Shown here: positions 1 through 11,878 of the stretch, piece after piece | Layout: each line of letters opens with the position of its first letter | Position numbering within the stretch: the stretch's first letter is position 1 | Assembly: GCA_021464415.1 (NCBI GenBank) | Contig: CM038469.1 | Coordinates: forward strand, 5,620,501-5,684,500 | Length of the DNA stretch: 64,000 nucleotides | Origin: Lonicera japonica | Lineage: Eukaryota > Streptophyta > Magnoliopsida > Dipsacales > Caprifoliaceae | Reading direction: 5' to 3' | Position numbers and translations under genes: made by a program | The notes under the pieces: model-generated | Database searches by the model: none | Told to the model about the DNA's origin: nothing | Seen by the model: the letters and a program-made list of their open reading frames with translations, nothing else

Positions 1-324
1 CAAATTCTAAATCTGAACTTAACATATTCAGTTTCGTAGTTTCAATATCAGTTTTTTTTTTCAGTTTTTTTTTATCAGTTGAGTTCCGTTTGATTTTGAA
101 TTTGAGATTTATGTAACATTGTTGTTAGCAAGACTGTGTGGCACTTAAAAATAATGCGAAAACAAATTCAGCAAAACCACATACAGATAGAAAGGGTGAC
201 CTTATCTGCTTAAATCTTTGTTGCTACTTCCTCCCCATTTTCACCAAAAACCTCTCTAAACCTTCATTCCAAAAATCCACGATGCTAAAACCCTTATCAG
301 TTTCTCCTTTCTACTCACTCTAAA
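1..324. other. Upstream flank of the first PPR gene
   Basis: AT-rich sequence with several T-runs near positions 52-72. A short open frame at 138-323 ends just before the PPR start codon. It has no recognisable domain and looks like leader or promoter sequence. I see no clear TATA box or other defined element. Confidence 0.5.
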
Positions 325-2127
325 ATGCAAGGTTCCACCCCAATTCGAGCCCCAACATGGGTCTCCTCTCGAAGACTCTTCGAACAAACACTATCAGACC
401 TCCATAAGTGCAACAACTTGAACCAATTGAAACAAATTCATGCCCTTATTTACAGGCACAATCTTCACCAAGACCCTTTCGTAGTCCCCAAGTTAGTAGC
501 TGCCTTTTCACTATGTCGCCAAATGGTTTTGGCTGTTCGTGTTTTCAATCAAGTTCAACAACCCAATGTTCATTTGTATAATACTGTGATTAGAGCTCAC
601 ATTCTAAATTCCCAGCCATCGCTTGCCTTTGAAACTTTCTTTGAAATGCAGAATTTTGGTGTTTCTCCTGATAATTTTACGTACCCGTTTCTATTGAAGG
701 CCTGTGCGGGTCAATCTTCGCTTTTTGTGGTTAGAATGTTACATTCACATATCGAGAAATATGGTTTCAAGTCAGATATATTTATACCTAACTGTTTGAT
801 TGATAGCTATTCCAAGTGTGGGATTTTGGGTGTCAAAGCGGCGAAGAAGTTGTTTAATGTGATGGAGGAGAAAGATGTTGTTTCTTGGAACTCAATGATT
901 GGGGGTTTGGTGAAAGCAGGCAAATTGAGGGAGGCTCGCTTGTTGTTTGATGAAATGCCAGAAAGAGACTCAGTGAGTTGGAATACTACATTGGATGGGT
1001 ATGTGAAGGCTGGAGAGCTGAATGCTGCCTATGAATTGTTTGGAAAGATGCCTAATAGGAATGTTGTGTCTTGGTCGACCATGATATCGGGTTATAGCAA
1101 AGCTGGGGATATGGAGATGGCAAAGATGTTGTTTGATAAGATGCCTATCAAGAATGTGGTTACTTGGACTATAATAATCTCTGGTTATGCTGAAAAGGGG
1201 TTTACAAAGGAGGCTGTTAGCCTATACGATAAGATGGAGGAGGCTGGATTGCCACCTGATGACGGTACTATTATCAGTATTCTAGCTGCATGTGCAGAGT
1301 CCGGTTTGCTTGGGTTAGGCAAGAAAGTTCATGGCTCTATTGAGAGGAGTAGATATAGGTGTAGTATTAACGTGTGCAATGCTTTGATAGATATGTATGC
1401 AAAATGTGGCCGCTTGAACAAGGCATTCAAGGTCTTTAGTCAAATGCGAAAGAGGGATTTGGTGTCTTGGAATGCGATGATCCATGGGTTAGCAATGCAT
1501 GGAAAGGGCGAGAAAGCACTCAAGCTTTTTTCGGAAATGAAACAAGATGGATTGGCACCTGATAAAGTGACTTTCGTTGGCGTCTTATGTGCTTGTGCCC
1601 ATGGAGGCTTTATTGATGAAGGAATTCATTATTTCTATTCTATGGAGAGAGATTATGGGGTTGTTCCGGAAATTGAACATTATGGTTGCATGATTGACCT
1701 TTTAGGTCGTGGTGGGCTTCTCGAGGAAGCTTTTGGGCTTGTGCATAACATGCCAATTGAACCAAATGTCATAATATGGGGTGCCCTTTTAGGGGCCTGC
1801 AGAAAACATAATGCTGTGGAACTTGCAGAGGATGTTCTTGTTCAATTAATTAAGTTAGAACCAACCAATGCTGGGAACCTTTCAATGCTGTCAAATATAT
1901 ATGCTGCAGCCGGAGATTGGTGTGGGGTTGCTAATGCAAGGTTGAAAATGAAAAACATGGGTGGCCAGAAGCCATCGGGAGCTAGTTTAATTGAATTGGA
2001 TGAAGAGGTTCATGAATTTACAGTAGTGGATACTTCACATCCTAAATCAGATAGGATATATCAGATGATTGGCGGATTGAATCTCCATCTTAAGCAAGTT
2101 GGTTACGTCCCAAAGGCAGTCCGCTAA
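325..2127 (+). CDS. PLS-class, E-type pentatricopeptide repeat protein (At3g29230-like)
   Basis: Single-exon gene for a 600-residue PPR protein. PLS-class PPR proteins bind organellar RNA in a sequence-specific way, and most act in mitochondria or plastids in RNA editing or processing. The start at 325 gives an N-terminus (RAPTWVSSRRLFEQ) very like my memory of Arabidopsis At3g29230. About a dozen repeats follow. Residues about 185-300 hold a run of short S-type motifs of the form VVSWNxMIxGYxKAGxMxxAxxLFDxMP. The last 120 residues (from PNVIIWGALLGACRKH through SHPKSDRIYQM) form the E and E+ motifs. There is no DYW deaminase domain, so if it edits RNA it would need a partner deaminase in trans. 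Lack of introns and the length are normal for the family. Orthology is inferred from recall, not from a search. Organelle targeting is also inferred. Confidence 0.93.
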   Translation: MQGSTPIRAPTWVSSRRLFEQTLSDLHKCNNLNQLKQIHALIYRHNLHQDPFVVPKLVAAFSLCRQMVLAVRVFNQVQQPNVHLYNTVIRAHILNSQPSLAFETFFEMQNFGVSPDNFTYPFLLKACAGQSSLFVVRMLHSHIEKYGFKSDIFIPNCLIDSYSKCGILGVKAAKKLFNVMEEKDVVSWNSMIGGLVKAGKLREARLLFDEMPERDSVSWNTTLDGYVKAGELNAAYELFGKMPNRNVVSWSTMISGYSKAGDMEMAKMLFDKMPIKNVVTWTIIISGYAEKGFTKEAVSLYDKMEEAGLPPDDGTIISILAACAESGLLGLGKKVHGSIERSRYRCSINVCNALIDMYAKCGRLNKAFKVFSQMRKRDLVSWNAMIHGLAMHGKGEKALKLFSEMKQDGLAPDKVTFVGVLCACAHGGFIDEGIHYFYSMERDYGVVPEIEHYGCMIDLLGRGGLLEEAFGLVHNMPIEPNVIIWGALLGACRKHNAVELAEDVLVQLIKLEPTNAGNLSMLSNIYAAAGDWCGVANARLKMKNMGGQKPSGASLIELDEEVHEFTVVDTSHPKSDRIYQMIGGLNLHLKQVGYVPKAVR

Positions 2128-5100
2128 AGTTTTAATTGCACAAAACAAATTGGTGGACACATTGTTGTAATGATGCTTCCAGTGCAAGTAGTTCCCTCTT
2201 CGAAATTGCAGAAGTACATTTTGGTGAATCCCATATTGGAGAAGGTCCTTGCAGATGCTTTCCTTGGCCCTATTAGTGTTGACGACGATAAAAAAAAAAG
2301 AAAGTATCCCAAGTTAACTGTCTGTATATTTTGCGAAACATTGAACAGATGTCAGTTACGTTATCATTTTGATTGATTAGAAAACATAAATTATAATGAA
2401 AGGTTCTTGTTCGGGATAGTATTATTTGTAAGCTGTGAAGCTGTGAGGAGCCCTATGAATGTGAGGTTTTGTTTTCACCTGAAGTTAGCAATTACTTGAA
2501 AGCTTTGCTGATCCTTTTACTTCTGATATCCTTCATCACATTTAATTCTTAATTTCAAGTATTTTGTTCTTCAAAGAAACTTTTAAGGAGATGGGGGCAT
2601 TGTGCCTGCTCATCATGCTAGTTGATTTAATGGACTATTAAGTGTAACTCTTTCAGTTAATCATATTATACTTTGGAGTATGGAGAAGAGCCCATTAACT
2701 ACAAGGCATCAAAGGTTGATTATGAAGTATTTTCAGGTGGGAACTTGCTAAGCGATCATGCAATGGAGTTTGGAGTATACTAAACTAGGTTCTTGTATTT
2801 ATGATAATATTGATCCCGAACTCCTAAAATCTGCTACCTTAGACTTGTCCTTTACAGTGAAAAGAGGTGGCATTCCCATTCTGTACATGTAAGTGTTTCT
2901 TGTCTGTCACAATAAGTGTAAAGAATTTCCCTGATACTGTGATACATATGGTGTGTAAATTATCTTGATTTTGATCGACCGAGTGCCTATCGAATACTTA
3001 TGATTTGACAGTGGGCACAGAGGTTTCTTGGCGATTGTGTGATTGTATGATGATATATTCTCAACTGGGCCTTACTCTTTGCGCATTGATCTTTATATAC
3101 GATTGTTTTCCATGGTGACTGACAGAGGGGTTGCTTGCTCACGGAAAAAGCTCAACGGGGTCCACAGCTTTAAACAGAGGGTCATTCTGCTTTGATCAAC
3201 CGACCCCATTGGTCCAACTGCGTGATACTCAATCGGCCATTGCTTAGTCGATCAAGGAAATTATGAGATCAACAGCATTAGACGTTGCCGGAATATTCTT
3301 CCACAGGCCATTTTGGGAGGTTAGAGTGTGTCTTCGGTTATTGGGGGCTTTCAACTTACGTTCGCAGTTTTTAAGAAAATACTAATTTCAACATTAGCAG
3401 TGGTAGAAAAATGGAACTCATTTAACTATCTCGAGGTTAGGCACGTTGATTGTAGAAACTGGGTTATTAATTTGAGAACATGCTGTTGCCGGGCATCGTA
3501 CATTGTGTCAGCCAGTGATTCAATTAAGTAACTTTTGAGTGAAATGGTAAGTTAATTGTGCCCAATAACAGAATATTGACTTGTAATTTGAAATGATTGG
3601 AGTTTATATTTGTTGAAGAGCATGATATATATTGTTCGCCTATTATCTAACGACTTAAGTTTTTGGGTGAAATGGTTACTAATATGATATCAGAGTTCAA
3701 GTTAATATATATTTGTTGAAGAGCATAATATATATTGTTCGCCTTATATTTGTTTTTCCATTTGTATTTGTACAATAAGCATTTACTGTTTGTGCACAAA
3801 GTGCACAGCTTCAAATTTTGGGTGAGATGATTACTAACAATATTCAAAAAAAAAAAAGATAAATTACAACTATAGATTTGTTCACCGCTAGATTCACTTC
3901 CAATGCTGGGACGAAAATGAAGTTGGCGTTTAATTTGGGTAATCATTTCCTTTAATTTCCTTGGTTTGCTTTGCTTTTACTTTTCCACATCCTTTTTGAT
4001 TGATACTTTGCTTGGATGGTTCTACTTGTAAGATTTGAATTTGTAGCATATTGGCTTTTAAAAGCAGCTTTGCTCCTTTTTTTTTTTAACACCTTAGCTG
4101 AATTTGAATTGTTTTTTGGCCCACACCACTTTTCAAAAGCCTCTTCATATATGGCACTACATAATTTTATGTGCAAAAAGTAATGCCCAGTTCCAACTCA
4201 TCTTTTTCTTTTCTTTGTTATACACCGGCAAGCAAATAAAATAAATATGGAGTTTGGACCAAAAAATATAAATAAATTTGGGGCTCAATAAAAAAAGAGA
4301 CTTTCTCATTAAGCTATCAGGTATTGTGGTGCCTTGGGAAAAGACAATGTCATAAATATGTGTATCATGTTTTCAAGTATCGGCATTTTGACAAATTTTA
4401 AAGAGTGTTATTAAATACACTAACATAATTTGTCTTCTCACTCCACCAAAAATTAATATTACGTTAATTCTAATTTAAAAAATGGTGTAAGATTTTTTAT
4501 TCTCACCATAGTTTCTATACTTAAAAAATTGCCACTAATTTATCTTCTTGCCCATTTAAATTTTTTAAAATAAAAAAGTCCATTCTTTTCAACAAATAAT
4601 TCTACAGCTTTAGTTCCAAAATATTTTAATAAATGATTTATTTTTATAAAAACTATTTTATTTTTTCAATTCATTAGATACAACGGTTTAGGAGATAGTA
4701 ATATTATGAAGATTGAAATTTTATTATTAGTTAGTGAAAACGGTCAAAGTGACTATATTGTATTAACTAATTAATTTTTACTTTGATCAGGTGTTTCATT
4801 TTAAGCAGTTGGTAACCTAAAAGTCTAAAACTATTGTTGTTGCTATTTTTATTTTTCAAATTTTCACTTTACTGTCTTTGAAATTGTCACTTATGGGGCT
4901 TAACACTATCTCTAATTAGGAATTTTGTGAGGTCTATAATGAATTTTGTGGATGTGCAATAATTTTTTTTTATTATTATTTGACTTATAAAAAAGAGGTG
5001 CTATGTCGTTGGCGTGTACAAAAAGATAGGGTAGGTTGAATCTTTTTGATAAAAAATATTTTTATGAATTTATATAAGATTTTCATGTTTTAGTTTTAAC

Positions 5101-6680
5101 AACGACGAAATTAACGTCCCAATAATATATTTAGTAAATTCACCCTACCATTGGGATGAATTAAAAGTTTTTTTTAAAAATAAAAATATATTATTAAGAT
5201 AGAAACATGAATTATATGAGTTTATTTAAGAACTTTCATTTAAAAAACGTACTAATGATAAAAGATTATATGATTGAGATTTATCACATTTTTTGAATAG
5301 TTGGATTACGACCTAGTTTTTTAATATATCGGGCTATTTATCGGATAAATATCGTACGGGTGTCTCCCAACTTGATCACAATAAAATCATGTGATATCAT
5401 GAAGGAATCACATAATATTAAGCTATTCTTTTAGTATTGTTTTTATTTTCTCTGCACATTAAGTTTTACACTTTTTGGTCACCAATTGTGATATATATGT
5501 TCGCATCATTCAATATTATATGACACAACTATAAAAATATCACAAGAATTAATTTCTCCAAAAAAAAAAAATTACTTTTAATTTTTTTTAACTTCAAATC
5601 TTTTTTTTTATTTGAGGCAATTTTATTTTAGTTTTCAAAAACTAAAAACATTTTCATGACACTAAAGTAGGTAGACGTAACAAAGCTAATTTTGTTAAAT
5701 GTCAAATGATGCAATATTTAAATATATCTCTATTATCTAGAGATAGCACCGCAAGTGATTATGATACAAAATTTTGGTAAGTTTTCTAATTTGTCCTCAC
5801 AAATATTTTTTTAATATATATTTTTTTCTGATTTGGGAATTGAAGATGCAACCTTTGTTGAAAATAAGATACTTACCTTGACTCTTTCTACAATTAATTA
5901 ATACTTTTTTTTAATTTACATATTTGTGTATGTAAAAAGAGAACATGCAAACCCATCAAGTATATGTAGATTATCTCTAATGGTCATTTTTGTTCATAGA
6001 AATTTCTATAATAGAAAAAAGAATAAAAAAATTATGCTCCAATGAAGTATTTTATAACCATTTCTATGTAAAGTGAAAGTTGAGTCAGATTGATAATTTC
6101 TATCACAATTTTATAACTGTTAATGTCTAGTTATATTAAAATGGAAATGACTAATTTCGTTATCACACTAAAAGTTGGTGATTTTTTATTTTTTCCCTCT
6201 TACTATTCTATTAAAAAAAATATGTAATTAGTTGAGACTCACAACCTCAAGTTCATACGGATGTCTTTTAATCAACGAGTCAACCATATTTTTTATTTAC
6301 TTTAGTTTAAATTAAATTCACGAGTGCATAAAAATAACGCCTATACATGCAATTATCTGTACATATATATCTAGTAAATCTCAAATTTAGGGAACAAATA
6401 CTAAAATAAGATAAAATAAAAATACAAACAAACAAACATACAGAAATTTCCTGCGTATTTATGAAATGCCCCAACCAAGCTTACTGCTTTTTCGGTAAAA
6501 TCTCTCTTTCCATTTGTCTATTCTTCCGCAACAACCAAAAGGATCAACTTCAAACAATTCTCCCTCTCCACGCGCCTTCAGCTTTTGAAATGAGATATAT
6601 TTGTATTGATGATTTGTTAATTAAAAAATAATTAACAATTTCAAATCAAATTATTTGTCCTATCCATATTACAAGGCTTG
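2128..6680. other. Gene-free AT-rich spacer
   Basis: No convincing gene in 4.5 kb. The first kilobase is probably 3' UTR and flank of the PPR gene. A 37-bp segment at 3604-3640 recurs at 3707-3743, and a neighbouring TTTGGGTGAAATGGTTACTA-like segment at 3662 recurs near 3818. This suggests a decayed repeat. Short frames at 2124-2376, 3328-3531 and 3647-4176 show no domain and lie in low-complexity DNA. Confidence 0.5.
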
Positions 6681-7757
6681 ATTTCGAGCATGGTTCAAAG
6701 TATCGGGCAAAATCGATTCAAGATGGCTGATACCGAGTTGGAATTGGGGGTGCCAAATCGCTATTATGACCCGATATGATTAAAATCGCTGTATTTCGAA
6801 ATATCATAGATATTTTACCAAAATCACACCGAATCGCCGATATTTTACCGATATTTCACTCCATATGAATAATTGAATAAAATGACTAAAGTTTTAAAAA
6901 AAAAAAAAGGGTTACTCCATATTGGACTTTAGAGACTTAAATTGTAAATCGGTATTCATTGAAAAAAAATGTTGATTTGTTCCACAATAAATTGTTAATC
7001 TTTGTTTAGTTAAATTAGTAACTATTAAAAAAAATATTGATTTGTTCAATAGTTCTGATGGTGTCAAAATCTAGAATAGATAATTGACGACCGACCAATC
7101 AATGAATAATGGTGAATTAGAGGTTTAATAATGGATTGTATCTGTGAACAGTGGTTGTGAACAGTACCACCGTATACGCAAACAGTGACTGTGAACAGTA
7201 CCACTGTATATGTGAACAGTAATTGTGAACAGTGACTGTGAATAGTACCACCATATATGTGAACAATACCGGCAGAAATTGATTAAAAATGAAGATGAAT
7301 ACGAGACGTTTTTTGTTAAGGTAGGTTCCCCCGGTAGCGCTTATGTTAGTCCGGCAGTACGTCCTCCTTTTGTGTGTGCTTGCTTTGTATTAGCTCAAAG
7401 GCAATCAATTTGGATGATAATACAAGCTACCAATCTCTCTCTCTCTCTCTTTCTATAATTTCCTTAATTCTATTTATAAGTATAGAATTAGGATTACAAA
7501 TATTTCAACAGAATAAATAATAAACTGTGTAGGAGAGAGAGCGTATAAGGATTGGTATTTTTTTGGGGTATGAAAAGAGAGAGTATAAGACCCTAAAAAA
7601 TTGGCTTGTATTTATATTGCCAATGGCTTTATATCTCTTAGGAGAGATGGATGAATATTGGGAGAGAATGAAGATATATTTTTTGGTGTGTTTTGAATGA
7701 ATGAATGAGGGGGGTATTTATAGGTAAATGTAGAAGGGCAAAAAGGTAAATTTGGTA

Positions 7758-7912
7758 ATGTATATGATGTGTATGCTTATGTCACATGTATTCTAGAATG
7801 TAGATGATGTGTATGCTTAGGTCACATGTATTATAGAATGTAGATGATATGTATGCTTAGGTCACATGTATTCTAGAATGTACATGATGTGTATGCTTAG
7901 GTCACATCTACG
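7758..7912. repeat. 40-bp minisatellite, first array (about 4 copies)
   Basis: The segment GTATGCTTA recurs at 7771, 7811, 7851 and 7891, exactly 40 bp apart. Units carry the shared words GTCACATGTATTCTAG and AATGTAGATGATGTG. The array lies inside the hAT element, and the same unit forms a second array at 8656-8845. Confidence 0.9.
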
Positions 7913-8655
7913 TGATAAAATCCTCAGCTCCATATCATGTATGAACTCGAAGTGTAATCTGATTCGTGATGTCTTAAAATGCTTTCGATATCACATGTAG
8001 AAGAAGAGGTGTACCATGTGTGACCATAGCCCTTAGTTGTAGCAATATAAAAGGTAAGTCCATGGTATTCTGGTCCTCCTTGGTATTTTGACTTGGGCAA
8101 AGTAAGTAGAGTAACTTGAATTCTGACCTCATTTATTACCAAGGTGCCTAATCTTGAGTAGAAACTTAGTTTTGATTTATTTACCTTAATCAAGTTCCTC
8201 AAATAAACTTTCATTTAATCTTTAATTTCTTAATGAACTTGATAATTGGTCAGATTATTGATCGTAAGAAAAGAGAGAGAGTTAGAAGGACGAAATAGAA
8301 ATAGAAGAAAGCAAGAAACGATTGAAAAAGTAAAAAAATGGAAGAAATGATTTGGAAATTATGCGCGTAAAAAAAGTAGCCATTTATATCTAGCAAATTT
8401 GATCTAATTGTAGCTCTTGTTCTCTGGAGTTATATGATGGAGTATTCCTAGTATTGAGCTTATAATTCACTTGTAATTTCTATTCTTATTGTTCATGATC
8501 GGCGATAATGAATCAATTGCAAAGCTGACTATGAACAGGTAAAACCAACAGGTATATATGTGTGAACATACCGATGACCTTTATTAGTTAGTTGTAGATT
8601 CATTTCTCGGAGGATTACAGAATAAATCTAGTCACTTGGTTTTATATCTCTTACA

Positions 8656-8845
8656 CTTAGGTCACATGTATTATAGAATGTAGATGATGTGTATACTTAG
8701 GTCACATGTATTATAGAATGTAGATGATGTGTATGCTTAGATCACATGTATTCTAGTCACATGTATTCTAGAATGTACATGATGTGTATGCTTATGTCAC
8801 ATGTATTCTAGAATGTACATGATGTGTATGCTTAGGTCATATATG
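8656..8845. repeat. 40-bp minisatellite, second array (about 5 copies)
   Basis: Same 40-bp unit as at 7758-7912, with one truncated internal copy near 8750-8765 (TAGTCACATGTATTCTAG). The DNA after each array is also related: the GA-rich stretch near 8260-8340 resembles 9005-9065, and 8385-8540 resembles 9085-9200. The array and its flank were therefore duplicated together within the transposon. Confidence 0.88.
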
Positions 8846-9109
8846 TAAAAATGGTATTTTACTGGAGGTAAAAATTGGTATTTTACTGGAGGTAAAAGTG
8901 TTGAATTACCTTTATATGCCAATGATAAAATTAGTATTTAACCTTATCAAGTTCCAAAGTAATTTATTAATCTTTACTTAATTAAATTGGTTTTATCCTA
9001 AAAAAGAGAAGATTAGAAGGACGAAAAGAAAGAAGAAAAAGAAACGGAAAATAAGCAAGAAAAAAATAAATAAAAAAAGCGTAGGCATCTAGCAGATCTA
9101 ATTAGGTTC

Positions 9110-9499
9110 TCTAGTTATGATGAGTATTCTAGTGATTATAATCCTCATTCACAAAGCTATCGGCGCAATAATAATCAATTGCAAAGCTTAAACTTAAACC
9201 AACATTATTACGGTGGACATGAATACGATTATGATTATGATAGTTGTAGATATAGCATTTTCGGAGGCAGAATATCTAGTTATGGTTTTAACACTGGTTA
9301 TGAAGATTTTGCACAAAATTATGCTAGTAGTGGGTGATCAAATAATAGTATTGCTGCTCACGGTGGTTATTATGGAAGTGGTCATGGAACGTATCATGAT
9401 TCAAGTAGCAGCGATTATCGAAAATTTGGGTACTATCATCACTATGGCCAACTAAATTTTCCTGGTTATGGGTCATCTAGTCATTATTCTCATCCTTAA
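9110..9499 (+). pseudogene. Broken Tyr/Ser/Gly/His-rich reading frame inside the hAT element
   Basis: In the frame starting at 9110 the DNA reads SSYDEYSSDYNPHSQSYRR, then Y/D/G-rich sequence, and stops at 9497-9499 after SSHYSHP. One in-frame TGA interrupts it after NYASSG (near 9337). The composition, with tandem Y, S, G and H and few hydrophobic residues, is far from random for this AT-rich DNA, so it was once coding. Its place near the right end of the hAT element suggests the disordered C-terminal tail of the lost transposase, but no catalytic or dimerisation motif remains to prove it. A diverged DNA copy of the upstream part lies at about 8385-8540. Confidence 0.5.
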
Positions 9500-9922
9500 C
9501 CCACAAGTATCAATTCCTAACATCCTTTATATCCTATCACTGGAGTCCTTGAGTAATGATGATAATTATAATCTATATCATTATTCTAGGCCTAATTGAA
9601 CTTATATTTAAGATATTTGTACTTTATAAAATTGTATTGTTATATATTTATTGAATTATGATGTAATATTTTATTACCAAGTGCAACAGATGATTGTATT
9701 TTGATGTAGGATATGTAATTTGTACTAAATAATGTTATTATGCTTATCTAATTGATCCATCTTATTAATCTCATACTTTAGAATTTTTTCATATTTTTTT
9801 TGGGCCTTTTAAATAATAAATCGGTCTATATCGCCAAAACCGAAACCGATACCGGTATCCAAGTTAAAAATTGAGTGCCCGAATTGACCTCCGAAACCAC
9901 GACTTTGAACCATGATTTCGAG

Positions 9923-10840
9923 TAATCAGATTAAAATCTCTTATCATTTGTTACTAACTCGCACAAGATTTTATTAAATCTAATAAAAAACCACGTTGTA
10001 CGAAATTTTAATAAATCTAATAAAAAAATAATTGTCATAAAACTAGTCGAAATGCGGGTATTCTGACTCGAACAACTCTTACTATCGTAAAAAAAAAGAA
10101 AAAAAAGACAGATTTTACTAATATAAATCTCATGTATAAAAGAAAAAAAAAAGTAATGCTATGCGAAAAAATAAATTGTCACCTAACTATTTAAGGAAGA
10201 ATAGTTCCGCCAACTCTTTCATCTTATCATAAAATAACATGGTGTACAATTTTTTTTATACATTTTTAGTGAATATAGTATTATTTGAAAAAGAAAAAAA
10301 AAATAAGAAAAGAAAGGGCAGCCTCTGCTCCAAGTAAATCTTGTAGTTTACGCAGTGGAAGAATATTTGTCCAACCACTACAAAAACGCGCGTGGGTATA
10401 ATCACATTGGTGATGTCAGATAGGATGCCTTGTGGAAACCGTTGAATTGTTTTGTTCCAAGTAAAATCAGCTGTCCATTTTCCTCACAAAATTTCACGGA
10501 AATTAAGAAAAGACTTTTTAATATTATCTAAAAAGAAACATAAAAATATTTTCTAAAAATTATATATTTCGTGTCTCTGTGTACCCAAAAAGCATGGAAG
10601 CCGGAAAGTATCTAGAAAATGTGTAACAAATACCAATATCTTTCGATTCCACAAAAACCCAGAAATTTGTGAGTATTATATTTATTTCCATATCTAAAGA
10701 TACATTTTTTTTTAAATATATCTGTATACTATCTGGCTAATTTGGGAAAGAAATGATTGAATCAAAGCCATTGGTGAAGAGAGAGGAGAGAGACCCACTT
10801 GTTGACAAATTTGAAGTCATCTTCTTTGGAATTTCATTTG
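9923..10840. other. Spacer and presumed promoter of the DUF863 gene
   Basis: AT-rich DNA with no gene. A-rich runs occur near 10090, 10148 and 10290. The transcription start of the DUF863 gene is not visible. The GAGA-rich tract at 10850-10882 is the kind of sequence often seen in plant 5' leaders, so transcription probably starts at or before it. Confidence 0.4.
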
Positions 10841-10849
10841 TGTTTTTGT

Positions 10850-11199
10850 AGAGAGAGAAAAGTAGAGAGAGAGAGAGAGAAGATCTTATTTTGGGATCTC
10901 TCTAATTTGTTGAACTGATCTCAGATGGTGGCCCAGTAGCAGATCAGCGTTCAGGGATTTTGTTTTGTTATGGTGATGAAATGAGATTCTTCAATGGGGT
11001 TACAGAGACATTCGATTTGTTGTTTGGGTTCTTTAAGGTTTTGTTCTAAGAATTGTGGTGAAGGGGATTGTGTTTTTTTACTGGGAATGCCTAGTGAAGA
11101 CACTGAATTCTCAGGGAGGTTATTGGGTTTTTGTTTTTTCTTCCAATTTTGATGAATTTAAGGCAGACTTGGAAAAAGGGTTTGTAGAAGATAATTCAG
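10850..11199 (+). promoter_or_regulatory. 5' leader exon of the DUF863 gene with upstream ORFs
   Basis: Inferred untranslated first exon. It starts somewhere before the GAGA-rich tract and ends at 11199 (TTCAG|GTACTTG donor). The leader intron would run from 11200 to 11875 and finish with TTGATTGCAG just before the main ATG at 11879. The exon holds four upstream ORFs: MVAQ (10925-10939), MVMK (10970-10984), a 52-codon ORF (10994-11152) and MNLRQTWKKGL (11152-11187). Leader introns and uORFs commonly limit translation of the main frame. That effect here is inference. Confidence 0.6.
10994..11152 (+). CDS. 52-codon upstream ORF in the DUF863 leader
   Basis: The frame opens with ATGGGG at 10994 and stops with TGA at 11150-11152. 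It lies entirely within the leader exon and so stays in the spliced mRNA ahead of the main ATG. The peptide begins MGLQRHSICCLGSLRFCSKN and contains GMPSEDTEFSGRLLG; it has five cysteines in its first 26 residues and an aromatic C-terminus (FCFFFQF). Its stop overlaps the next upstream ATG (TGATG). It could be a conserved regulatory peptide uORF that stalls ribosomes. I do not recognise the peptide family, and conservation cannot be tested here. Confidence 0.45.
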   Translation: MGLQRHSICCLGSLRFCSKNCGEGDCVFLLGMPSEDTEFSGRLLGFCFFFQF

Positions 11200-11878
11200 G
11201 TACTTGTTTCTAATTTTAATTCTTCATTTGTTGCTTCACAGATTTGGTTGTTTGGTACTTCATTTGTTCTGTTGCTTGATTTTGTTGTTCATTCTCTCTC
11301 TGACATTTGTGTTAGAATTTAACAAAAGAAGGGAAACAGAAAAAAGGGAAAAACTGTGGAGTTTTACAAGTTCAAGTTTATAAACTTAAAAAGTTCCCAT
11401 TTTTTTTTTGGAGATAGTTATTGATGTTAATTTAAAAGATACTTTCACATTTCTCATGAAGGTGTTATCTATATTAGATCATGGTACGGAGATTATCTTT
11501 TAGGTATTCTTGATTGTTTTGTCTGAGTACAATAAAGAATCTGAAAAATGAATGTTTTTGTATATAACTAAACATGATCATAACACCATTATTAGATAAG
11601 GATCTTTTGGGATTAATAAACGTCCTATTAGCAAAAGATAGTTCATAATATAAAATCTCTAATCTCTTGATTGCTTTCCTTAAATTTAGAAAGAATTAGC
11701 TTATGCCTCTTACGAAGATTTAGCCTGGTGATTACTGTAAGCTTGCTTAGTATATCTGATAAAGATTATGCTACATAATGAGGTTGCCTTGGCCAAACTT
11801 TCACATTATCAGTTTACCTCATTATTTTCAATAGTCTCAAAAGTCTAATTAGTGCTGTTGATATTCTTGATTGCAGGA

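Larger units (their letters stand above)
6681..9922. mobile_element. Non-autonomous hAT-superfamily transposon with 8-bp target duplication
   Basis: The element runs from 6689 to 9914. It begins CATGGTTCAAAGT and ends with the exact reverse complement ACTTTGAACCATG, a perfect 13-bp terminal inverted repeat. The 8 bases ATTTCGAG occur immediately outside both ends (6681-6688 and 9915-9922). An 8-bp target duplication is the hallmark of hAT transposition. Subterminal DNA at 7141-7270 carries many copies of a GTGAACAGT-like motif, as hAT subterminal transposase sites often do. Inside are two arrays of one 40-bp minisatellite, a diverged internal duplication, and a broken Tyr/Ser/Gly/His-rich reading frame. 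No intact transposase is present, so it would need help in trans. Confidence 0.9.

Noticed and set aside
3686..3700. Retrotransposon primer-binding site (TGATATCAGAG resembles the initiator-tRNA type)
   Set aside because: Too diverged, and no LTR end with CA lies before it; the nearby direct repeats are only about 37 bp.
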